DNA of 40,805 nt from an uncultured Oscillospiraceae bacterium (GTDB taxonomy: Bacteria; Bacillota; Clostridia; Oscillospirales; Oscillospiraceae), in NCBI GenBank assembly GCA_944385785.1, contig CALWYO010000086.1:1-40805 (forward strand), read 5' to 3'. The notes under the pieces were generated by a model. It saw nothing but the letters and a program-made list of their open reading frames with translations, had not been told where the DNA came from and ran no database searches. The translations under genes and the position numbers were made by a program. Positions 34,179 through 40,805 of the stretch are shown piece by piece (the stretch's first letter is position 1; each line of letters opens with the position of its first letter).

Positions 34179-36428
34179 ATGGAAATTATTTTGGCAAAGA
34201 CTGCGGGTTTTTGCTTTGGCGTTAGAAGAGCGGTGCGTATTGCTGAAAAAGCCGCTGAAGAATTTAATAACTGTGTTTGCCTTGGGCCTTTGATTCACAA
34301 TGATGATGTGGTCAAATATCTTGCCGCACGCGGTGTTCGCACTGTAGATGACATAGCAGATATTTGTCCTGGAGACCATGTAATAATTCGAAGTCATGGT
34401 ATTAGCAAGAGTGAGTATCAGAAGTTGGCTGATATGGGGGCCCAGATAATTGATGCGACTTGCCCAGATGTTGCAAAGATTCATAAATTAGTTGAAAGTG
34501 AATCAAACAATGGCAGAAAAGTATTTATTTATGGGGAAAAAGAACACCCTGAGATACATGCGGTTGCCGGCTGGTGTAAAGATCCGCAGATAGTACAGTT
34601 TTCGTCTGAAGTAGATAAATATTTTTTAGATAATCCAGAGCAAAAGGCCATGCCTATCTCTGTCGTATCACAGACAACAGCTCCACGTAAAAATTTTGAA
34701 ATTACTGTTAAAACTATAAAAAAACAGTGTACAAATACTAAAATATTTGATACAATATGCGATACGACGTCTAAGCGGCAATCAGAAGCTGAGAATTTGG
34801 CTTCTAGATGCGATGCGATGGTCGTAATTGGCGGCAGGAACAGTTCAAACAGTCGAAAGCTCGCTGATATTTGCAGGAGACATTGTGATAAAGTTTTTTT
34901 TATTGAGAATGCCTCTGAGTTAGATATCGGTAGTCTGCGGGGATTAGACGTAATTGGTGTAACTGCCGGCGCTTCCACGCCTGAGTGGATTATTAAGGAG
35001 GTCAACAGGAAGATGAGTGACGAGATTAGGAACGAAACCGCAGAAGCTGAAAACAATGTTGAAGCTGAAAGCACACAAATGGCCGAGAGTATTGCTGAAA
35101 CTCAAGATCCAGTTAATGGTGCGGCCGAAATTTCTGACACCGCTAACAGCGTAGTCGCTGAAAACGAAGAGACGGTATCAGAGCAAAAAGATGATAGCAA
35201 CGAAGAGCAGACGGAGACTCCTAATGCTGAGGCATCTTTTGAGGAGCTGCTTGAGCGCTCTATAAAAACTTTACATACAGGAGAGAAGGTTTCGGGTACT
35301 ATCGCGTCGATTACTCCGACAGAAGTATCGGTTGATCTGGGTACTAAGCAGTCCGGTTACATTCCTATTTCCGAGCTTTCTGATGATCCTAGTGTAAATG
35401 TTGAAGACATTATCCATGTTGGTGATGAGATCGAGGCGTATGTTATGCGCGTCAACGATGTGGAAGGAACTGTCATGCTTTCAAAGAAACGTCTTGATTC
35501 TGTAAAAGCATGGAATTCGATAACTGAAGCCAGGAATCAAAAGGCTGTAGTTGAAGGTACCGTAATTGAGGAAAATAAAGGTGGCATTGTCGTATCAGTA
35601 AAAGGTGTACGAGTATTTGTGCCAGCTTCTCAATCCGGCCTGCCGAAAGATGCTCCTATGAGCGAACTGCTTAGGCAGAAGGTTAGACTTCGTATTACAG
35701 AAGTTAATCAACCACGGCGTAGAGTTGTTGGCTCTATACGTGCTGTGCAGTATGAGGAGCGTAAAGCTAAAGCCGAGGCTATATGGAATGAGATAGAAGT
35801 TGGAAAACACTATAAGGGAGTTGTTAAGTCTCTTACATCATATGGCGCCTTTGTTGATATCGGCGGTATAGATGGAATGGTTCACGTTTCTGAGCTTTCA
35901 TGGAAGCGTATTCATCAGCCTTCTGAAGTTGTATCAGTTGGCGACGAGATAGATGTATATGTTATCTCGTTTGACAAAGAGACCAAAAAGATTTCTTTGG
36001 GATATAAAGATCCAAACGAGGATCCTTGGGTTAAGTTTACTACAAATTATCAGGTTGGCAGCATAGTTACAGTTAGAATAGTTAAACTTATGACTTTTGG
36101 TGCATTTGCTGAAATTCTCCCTGGTGTTGATGGACTTATCCACATATCTCAGATAGCTGATAGGCGAATCGGAAAGCCTGAAGATGTACTATCAGAAGGT
36201 CAGGAAGTTGACGTTAAAATAATCAATATCGATTATGAGAATAAGAAAGTTTCTCTTAGTATTAGAGCTCTTATTGCGCCGGAAGCTCCTAAGGTAGAAA
36301 AGCCCGTGCATGTGGAAAAGAAGCCTGAGCCTATACAGGGAGATGTGGTTGTATACGATACTGACAATCCACCTGTTATGGCAGATGAAGTTGACGATAC
36401 AGATGATGGTGCAGGCGAAGCTGAATAA
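34179..36428 (+). CDS. ispH: Bifunctional IspH / ribosomal protein S1 fusion
   Basis: A 749-aa fusion known from clostridia. Residues 1 to about 283 are 4-hydroxy-3-methylbut-2-enyl diphosphate reductase: iron-sulfur cysteines C12 (AGFCFGVRRAV), C95 (ATCPDVAKIHK) and C194 (CDTTSKRQSE), with SQTTAPRKNF between. An acidic linker (about 284-360) leads to four S1 RNA-binding domains (about 363-435, 450-520, 537-605, 622-693) and an acidic tail. The enzyme half makes IPP and DMAPP; the S1 half binds mRNA on the 30S subunit. An in-frame internal start preceded by AAGGAGGT (34995-35015) may yield a separate S1 protein. Confidence 0.96.
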   Translation: MEIILAKTAGFCFGVRRAVRIAEKAAEEFNNCVCLGPLIHNDDVVKYLAARGVRTVDDIADICPGDHVIIRSHGISKSEYQKLADMGAQIIDATCPDVAKIHKLVESESNNGRKVFIYGEKEHPEIHAVAGWCKDPQIVQFSSEVDKYFLDNPEQKAMPISVVSQTTAPRKNFEITVKTIKKQCTNTKIFDTICDTTSKRQSEAENLASRCDAMVVIGGRNSSNSRKLADICRRHCDKVFFIENASELDIGSLRGLDVIGVTAGASTPEWIIKEVNRKMSDEIRNETAEAENNVEAESTQMAESIAETQDPVNGAAEISDTANSVVAENEETVSEQKDDSNEEQTETPNAEASFEELLERSIKTLHTGEKVSGTIASITPTEVSVDLGTKQSGYIPISELSDDPSVNVEDIIHVGDEIEAYVMRVNDVEGTVMLSKKRLDSVKAWNSITEARNQKAVVEGTVIEENKGGIVVSVKGVRVFVPASQSGLPKDAPMSELLRQKVRLRITEVNQPRRRVVGSIRAVQYEERKAKAEAIWNEIEVGKHYKGVVKSLTSYGAFVDIGGIDGMVHVSELSWKRIHQPSEVVSVGDEIDVYVISFDKETKKISLGYKDPNEDPWVKFTTNYQVGSIVTVRIVKLMTFGAFAEILPGVDGLIHISQIADRRIGKPEDVLSEGQEVDVKIINIDYENKKVSLSIRALIAPEAPKVEKPVHVEKKPEPIQGDVVVYDTDNPPVMADEVDDTDDGAGEAE
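34995..35015 (+). promoter_or_regulatory. rpsA: Internal ribosome-binding site and ATG within ispH-rpsA
   Basis: A perfect AAGGAGGT (34995-35002) lies ten bases before ATG 35013, which is in frame (residue 279) and begins MSDEIRNE at the boundary of the IspH domain and acidic linker. It could produce a 471-aa stand-alone S1 protein. The wording of the codons (KEV) does not require this exact sequence. Confidence 0.55.
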
Positions 36429-36436
36429 TATTTAAG

Positions 36437-36484
36437 TTTGTCAAAAAAGTGGCGGTAAATTTATACCGCCACTTTTTTGACAAA
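36437..36484. terminator. Terminator after ispH-rpsA
   Basis: A perfect 21-bp stem (36437-36457 with 36464-36484) and six-base loop, with A6 and T6 runs built into the arms. It lies eight bases after the stop and can work in either direction. Confidence 0.92.
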
Positions 36485-36493
36485 TTGCAATGA

Positions 36494-36522
36494 TTGCCAT
36501 CTATATAGTATATAGTTATAAT
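36494..36522 (+). promoter_or_regulatory. Promoter of ispDF
   Basis: TTGCCA (36494-36499) and TATAAT (36517-36522) are spaced 17 bases; the start would be near 36529. Confidence 0.75.
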
Positions 36523-36559
36523 AAGATTATAGATTTCTGTCTTTTGGGGAGGACAAACC

Positions 36560-37300
36560 ATGGCTAATATCTTGAAAAAACTTTTTTCAGGCGTGAGAAA
36601 GAGCAATAGTCATCCTTTTTGTTCGGTGATAATTGCTGCTGCTGGCAGTTCAAATAGAATGAATGGTGAAAATAAGCTATTCGCCGAGTTAGATGGCATA
36701 CCGGTGATTGTCCATACAATGCTTGCTTTTCAAAACTCTCCATTAATTGACGAAATTATTATTGTTACACGTGAGGATTCCATCGTCACTATTGCTGATA
36801 TGTGTGCCGGTTATAAAATAACGAAAGCAACTAAAATTGTTGTTGGTGGAAAAGAACGTAACGAATCAGTGCAGATAGGAACAATGGAAGTATCTCCATA
36901 TTCTGAATATATTGCTGTTCAGGATGGGGCACGTCCTCTTGTAACAAAGGAAATAATCGACGATGCTGTAAGAAAGGCATATCAATTTCAGGCAGCTGCA
37001 CCTGCAATACCTGTGTCAGATACAATAAAAGTTGCTGATAATAATATGATAGTGAAAACTCTCGACCGTGATACACTTGTTGCAGTGCAAACTCCGCAAG
37101 TATTTAAAGCGGAGATTTTAAAAGCTGCTTTGAAAAATGCCCATGATAAAAATATAAAAATTACCGATGACTGTGGAGCCGTAGAAGCATTAGGTGTAAA
37201 TATAGCATTGTCAATTGGTTCTCATGAGAATATAAAAATAACAACACCAATCGATATTGTTGTAGCTGAATCAATTTTGGAGGCGAGAAATAGAACATGA
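36560..37300 (+). CDS. ispD: 2-C-methyl-D-erythritol 4-phosphate cytidylyltransferase
   Basis: A 246-aa MEP-pathway enzyme joining CTP to methylerythritol phosphate. [24 protein letters not shown] (split over residues 22-45) forms the nucleotide loop. [10 protein letters not shown] and [10 protein letters not shown] are hallmarks. A basic N-terminal extension of about 20 residues ([11 protein letters not shown]) precedes the fold. ATG 36560 follows GGGGAGGA. It is coupled to ispF by ATGA. Confidence 0.96.
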   Translation: MANILKKLFSGVRKSNSHPFCSVIIAAAGSSNRMNGENKLFAELDGIPVIVHTMLAFQNSPLIDEIIIVTREDSIVTIADMCAGYKITKATKIVVGGKERNESVQIGTMEVSPYSEYIAVQDGARPLVTKEIIDDAVRKAYQFQAAAPAIPVSDTIKVADNNMIVKTLDRDTLVAVQTPQVFKAEILKAALKNAHDKNIKITDDCGAVEALGVNIALSIGSHENIKITTPIDIVVAESILEARNRT

Positions 37301-37770
37301 GGATAGGCCATGGATATGATGTGCATAGATTAAAAGAAGGACGCGACCTTGTACTCTGCGGAATTAACATTCCTTATGCCAAGGGACTAGATGGGCATTC
37401 TGATGCTGATGTTGCCGTACATGCACTTATGGATGCAATTTTGGGTGCTGCAAGTATGGGAGATATAGGGAGATTGTTTCCCGACACCGATAGTGCGTAC
37501 AAAAATATAAGCAGTATTATTCTGCTTAAAAAAGTTATGGAGCTAATTTCTGAGAAAGGATTTACTGTCTCAAATGCAGATGTTACAATCATAGCGCAAA
37601 AGCCAAAGCTGGCGCCTTACATAGCAGATATGGTTATAGAGTTAGCTGAGAATTTATCAGTTCCCCAGAGCAGAGTAAATGTGAAGGCCACCACTGAAGA
37701 AAAATTGGGCTTTACTGGTAACGAATTAGGAATCTCTGCCCATGCAGTAGTACTGCTAAATGAGCCCTGA
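37297..37770 (+). CDS. ispF: 2-C-methyl-D-erythritol 2,4-cyclodiphosphate synthase
   Basis: A 157-aa trimeric zinc enzyme acting two steps after IspD. Metal ligands are D8, H10 (GYDVHRL) and H42 ([15 protein letters not shown]). [22 protein letters not shown] is typical. With ispD upstream and ispH encoded just before, three of the seven MEP enzymes are encoded within 4 kb. Confidence 0.97.
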   Translation: MRIGHGYDVHRLKEGRDLVLCGINIPYAKGLDGHSDADVAVHALMDAILGAASMGDIGRLFPDTDSAYKNISSIILLKKVMELISEKGFTVSNADVTIIAQKPKLAPYIADMVIELAENLSVPQSRVNVKATTEEKLGFTGNELGISAHAVVLLNEP

Positions 37771-37795
37771 GTATAACTCAGGGCTCAACTTTTTT
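37761..37795 (+). terminator. Terminator overlapping the ispF stop
   Basis: TGAGCCCTGAGT (37761-37772) pairs with ACTCAGGGCTCA (37776-37787) around ATA, followed by TTTTTT at 37790-37795. The stem includes the last codons of ispF. Confidence 0.92.
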
Positions 37796-37857
37796 GCCCT
37801 CCTGGCATAGAATGGAATGCCCTTATTATAGGCCTATGTACAGTCTGGAGGATAGAT

Positions 37858-38112
37858 ATGGATTCTTATTATTTGACGTGCAGGTCACTCACGTATGCAC
37901 AGCGCCTATCACGAGCACTAAACTCTGCAGGCATTAGGAATAGCCTTGTCCGTACCCCTAACGGTATGTCAAATGATGGATGCGGTTACTCTGTTAAAAT
38001 AAAAAGTAATGTTTTAAATGATGCGTTGGCAGCTATGAGATATAGTAGCATGATGCCAAAAAAAATCTTTTATTCCTATGAAGATGGCAATTATCAGGAG
38101 GTATCATTTTGA
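37858..38112 (+). CDS. DUF3343 small protein (putative Se/S carrier-like)
   Basis: An 84-aa protein with the DUF3343 pattern: RSLTYAQRLSRALNSAGI, then RTPNGMSNDGCGYSVKI with a single conserved cysteine. The family is often named putative Se/S carrier protein because it occurs with selenium genes and resembles YedF-type proteins. Here it overlaps a class V aminotransferase gene of the selenium-associated type by four bases, which supports a sulfur or selenium handover role. That role is inference. Confidence 0.88.
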   Translation: MDSYYLTCRSLTYAQRLSRALNSAGIRNSLVRTPNGMSNDGCGYSVKIKSNVLNDALAAMRYSSMMPKKIFYSYEDGNYQEVSF

Positions 38113-39236
38113 TTTATCTTGATAATGCCGCAACAACATTGAAAAAACCCAAGAGCGTCTATACTGCCTGTATGTATGCCATGAAGCATATGAGCACTCC
38201 CGGACGCGGTGGTCATTATTATGCGATGCGTGCTGCTGAAGCTGCATACGAATGCCGCGAGAAGGCAGCAAAACTATTTAATGTTAAAGATCCTGAAAAT
38301 GTTGTCTTTGTTTTTAATGCAACACATGGTCTAAATATAGCAATTATGAGTGTTGTTAAACCGGGTATGAGAGTTGTTGTATCAGGTTATGAACACAACT
38401 CGGTAATACGCCCGCTCAACGCTTTAGGAGCAAATATAGATATTGCAGCTTCTGAGCTTTTTGAACCGGAAGTTGCAGTGTCTGTTTTTGAACGAAAACT
38501 TTTAGAGAAGCCTGATGCAGTTATTGTAAACCATGTTTCCAATGTCTTTGGCTATCAAATGCCCGTTGAGAGAATTTCCGACTTATGTGCAGAGCAAGGT
38601 ATACCTTTTATACTTGATGCGTCCCAATCCGCAGGAACTCTTAATATAAATATGGAAAAACTAAAAGCTGCATTTATTGCAATGCCTGGTCATAAAGGTT
38701 TGTATGGTCCTCAGGGAACAGGGCTCCTTTTATGTGGAGCAAAACCACGACCTCTGCTGCAAGGAGGAAGCGGGAGTAATTCTACGCTTCCATTGATGCC
38801 AGATTATTTACCGGACATGCTGGAAGCAGGTACTCACAATATGCCTGGGATTGCAGGATTGTCGGCGGGTATTGATTTTGTCTTAAAAAATAGAGAAAGA
38901 ATATTAGCACATGAAAAACATCTGATATCGGTAATATCCGAAGAGTTAAGGGGAATACAGGGACTGAAGGTCTTCGCTTCAGATCATGTGTATTCCCAGG
39001 TAGGCGTTATATCGTTCAAAGTTGAAGGTGTACCATCTGAGATAATAGGTGAACGCCTTTCGGATTGTGGAATAGCTGTGAGAGCTGGCCTTCACTGCTC
39101 ACCAATGGCTCATAAAACTGCTAAAACTTATCCTGATGGTACCGTAAGAGTCAGCGTATCTGCTTTTAGTACAGAGAGAGAGGTAAAAATTTTATCATCA
39201 ACTGTAAAAAACATTGTTAAAGAAATATTATGCTAA
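38109..39236 (+). CDS. Cysteine desulfurase-like class V aminotransferase
   Basis: A 375-aa PLP enzyme. The PLP lysine is K196 in PGHKGLYGPQG, and the catalytic cysteine C330 lies in RAGLHCSP. It starts IYLDNAATTLKKP. It matches the EF2568-type group (TIGR01977), linked to selenium-dependent molybdenum hydroxylases. TTG 38109 follows AGGAGGT by six bases. It could release sulfur from cysteine or selenium from selenocysteine for the DUF3343 partner. Ordinary Fe-S cluster sulfur supply (as with SufS) is the alternative, but no suf genes are adjacent. Confidence 0.9.
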   Translation: MIYLDNAATTLKKPKSVYTACMYAMKHMSTPGRGGHYYAMRAAEAAYECREKAAKLFNVKDPENVVFVFNATHGLNIAIMSVVKPGMRVVVSGYEHNSVIRPLNALGANIDIAASELFEPEVAVSVFERKLLEKPDAVIVNHVSNVFGYQMPVERISDLCAEQGIPFILDASQSAGTLNINMEKLKAAFIAMPGHKGLYGPQGTGLLLCGAKPRPLLQGGSGSNSTLPLMPDYLPDMLEAGTHNMPGIAGLSAGIDFVLKNRERILAHEKHLISVISEELRGIQGLKVFASDHVYSQVGVISFKVEGVPSEIIGERLSDCGIAVRAGLHCSPMAHKTAKTYPDGTVRVSVSAFSTEREVKILSSTVKNIVKEILC

Positions 39237-39273
39237 ACGTCCAACACCTTTACAAAATATTCATATAAGTTTG

Positions 39274-39302
39274 TTGCCAAAAATTTATTTTTATATTATA
39301 AT
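39274..39302 (+). promoter_or_regulatory. Promoter of cdaA-cdaR
   Basis: TTGCCA (39274-39279) and TATAAT (39297-39302) are spaced 17, matching the ispD promoter boxes exactly. The start would be near 39309. Confidence 0.7.
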
Positions 39303-39364
39303 AAATTGATTCATTATGTAAAGCTATGGTTGAGGATACCTGACGAAAGAAGTGAAATCGCTGT

Positions 39365-40249
39365 ATGGATACTTTAAATAATATTTTTAATTATCTGTTG
39401 AATTTCATACAGACGGTTACCATTTGGGATTTACTTGATATAGCCATTATTGCATTTATAATCTATAAGATTTTATCATTTGTTCGGAAGACCAACTCAG
39501 CAAACGTTATCAAAGGAATAATACTTCTTTTAGCTGTCATGTGGCTCTCTAGGATAATGCATCTTACTGTTGTCAGTTACTTGCTTGGTAGCACATTTGA
39601 AGTAGGATTATTGGCACTAATTGTGCTGTTTCAACCTGAGTTGCATCGTTTACTGGAGCAATTTGGAAGTAGCAGTATAAAAGACATTTTTGGCCATCCG
39701 ATTAAACTTAAGACTTTAGATACTGCAATAACGCAAACCGTCCTGGCCTGTACGGATATGTCCAGATCCAGGACGGGTGCATTGCTTGTTTTTGAGCGTA
39801 GTATAAACCTCGATGCCTATATAAAGACCGGTACAATAGTTGATGCGTCCCCAGCTGCTGAGCTTTTAAAGAATATTTTTTATGATAAGGCGCCTTTACA
39901 TGATGGGGCCGTTATCATCCGCGACGGGCGAGTAGCCGGTGCCGCTTGTATGCTTCCACTGTCAAGTAATAGCAATATAAGCCGTGATCTTGGTATGAGG
40001 CACAGAGCAGGTATAGGCATAAGCGAAAGGTCTGATGCTGTCGTCGCTATTGTTTCTGAGGAGACTGGCGATATTTCCGTAGCTATTGAAGGGATGCTCA
40101 AAAGAGGATTGGCACCAGAAACATTTGAAAAGCTTCTAAGAAATGAGTTAATGCCTTCTGAAGGTGAAAATGAGAGTAAACTTAGTAAATTTATAAGTAA
40201 AAAGAGGCGGAACTCTAAATCTGGTAAGTCTGGCAAATCTGGTGATTGA
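39365..40249 (+). CDS. cdaA: Diadenylate cyclase CdaA
   Basis: A 294-aa membrane enzyme making c-di-AMP from two ATP. Two or three N-terminal membrane helices (about 15-90) are followed by the DAC domain with DGA (180-182, LHDGAVII) and RHR (212-214, GMRHRAGIG). The C-terminus is lysine/serine-rich with GKSGKSG repeats. The ATG at 39365 has only a weak ribosome site. It lies two bases before cdaR, as in many Firmicutes. Confidence 0.96.
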   Translation: MDTLNNIFNYLLNFIQTVTIWDLLDIAIIAFIIYKILSFVRKTNSANVIKGIILLLAVMWLSRIMHLTVVSYLLGSTFEVGLLALIVLFQPELHRLLEQFGSSSIKDIFGHPIKLKTLDTAITQTVLACTDMSRSRTGALLVFERSINLDAYIKTGTIVDASPAAELLKNIFYDKAPLHDGAVIIRDGRVAGAACMLPLSSNSNISRDLGMRHRAGIGISERSDAVVAIVSEETGDISVAIEGMLKRGLAPETFEKLLRNELMPSEGENESKLSKFISKKRRNSKSGKSGKSGD

Positions 40250-40251
40250 TT

Positions 40252-40805
40252 ATGGCGAATAAGAGTGGAAAAAAACTTAAAATTCCATATATAATTTTTT
40301 CTATTGTTGTCTCCTTTGTGCTGTGGCTTTATGTGGCGTATGTGGACAACCCTGAAGCTACTGTGGATTTTTATGGAATTAAAATTGAATTTACCGGTGC
40401 TGACCTGTTGCGTGATAATGGGTTAGTAGTTACAGGTGTTGATACAAATTCTCTTAATATTTCTTTGACCGGAAGGAGAAATACTGTAACTAGACTTTCA
40501 AATACTGATATAAGTGCCACTGTTGACCTTACAGACATTTTATCAATGTCGACTGACGCAGGAGAATACCAGCTTGACTATGACTTGAGCTACAGTACAA
40601 CCAATACAGGTATTTCAGTGGAATCTGTTTCCAGGCAGTATGTTACGGTGACAGTAGAAAAACTTGCTACAGTTAATGTCCCTGTTCGGGCAATCTACAA
40701 CGGTGGCGTTGCAGAGGGATATACTGCAGAATCGCCTGAAGTTTCGCCTGACACTATTGAAGTTTCAGGACCGCGGGATGTAATATCTAAAATTTCTTAC
40801 GCTGC
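40252..40805 (+). CDS. cdaR: YbbR-like CdaA regulator, truncated by window end
   Basis: Starts at ATG 40252 and is open to the last base, giving 184 residues. A basic start (KSGKKLKIP), one membrane helix (about 11-30, YIIFSIVVSFVLWLYVAYV) and the beginning of tandem YbbR repeats (SLNISLTGRR, VSPDTIEVSGPRDVI) are visible. YbbR/CdaR binds CdaA outside the membrane and tunes c-di-AMP output. In most Firmicutes glmM follows, beyond this window. Confidence 0.93.
   Translation, partial: MANKSGKKLKIPYIIFSIVVSFVLWLYVAYVDNPEATVDFYGIKIEFTGADLLRDNGLVVTGVDTNSLNISLTGRRNTVTRLSNTDISATVDLTDILSMSTDAGEYQLDYDLSYSTTNTGISVESVSRQYVTVTVEKLATVNVPVRAIYNGGVAEGYTAESPEVSPDTIEVSGPRDVISKISYA

Noticed and set aside
34529..35074. 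181-codon minus-strand ORF opposite ispH
   Set aside because: Antisense shadow; the sense frame carries all IspH hallmarks.

Overview
The window reads as core chromosome from a low- to mid-GC, spore-forming member of the Clostridia, most like the Oscillospiraceae/Ruminococcaceae. The reasons are sporulation genes (a SpoIVFA/SpoIVFB pair, YtfJ, a DacF-type carboxypeptidase), clostridial arrangements (an IspH-S1 fusion; TIGR03960 radical SAM followed by a DUF2344 protein; DUF3343 followed by a cysteine-desulfurase-like enzyme), a T-box leader, and frequent TTG/GTG starts behind strong Shine-Dalgarno sites. Almost everything lies on the plus strand; the clear exceptions are a tRNA-Pro and a small DUF1540 gene.

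Layout. 1-2356: promoter, T-box leader and trpBA. 2413-5093: a metal-transport-like module (26-aa membrane peptide, DUF6110 protein, heavy-metal-type P-type ATPase) behind a promoter that overlaps a 42-bp palindrome. 5094-8086: a degraded accessory segment next to the 3' end of tRNA-Pro(CGG), holding a broken lipoprotein gene, a small zinc-ribbon gene, other gene debris, hairpins and a possible small minus-strand RNA. 8319-9919: spoIVFA/spoIVFB-like sporulation signalling pair. 9946-18054: radical SAM pair, pfkA, rplS (with leader), lepB, rbgA, rnhB, yraN, thrC. 18132-25647: DUF1540 gene, metallophosphoesterase, then the protein-quality-control run tig-clpP-clpX-lon and engB. 25660-30648: M50 protease, scpA-scpB, DUF2953, ytfJ, dacF, pseudouridine synthase. 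30788-36428: RpiR regulator, BaiN-like flavoprotein, cmk, plsC, ispH-rpsA. 36560-40805: ispD-ispF, DUF3343 with a class V aminotransferase, and cdaA-cdaR running off the end.

Functional themes are translation and ribosome maturation (L19, RbgA, S1, EngB), proteostasis, isoprenoid precursor synthesis (IspD, IspF, IspH), chromosome condensation and sporulation, and c-di-AMP signalling. The least ordinary parts are the metal module with its palindrome, an atypical TrpA, a strong in-frame internal ribosome-binding site inside the IspH-S1 fusion, a signal peptidase gene with no normal start codon, RNA-scale hairpins around the start of dacF, and the decayed island at the tRNA.
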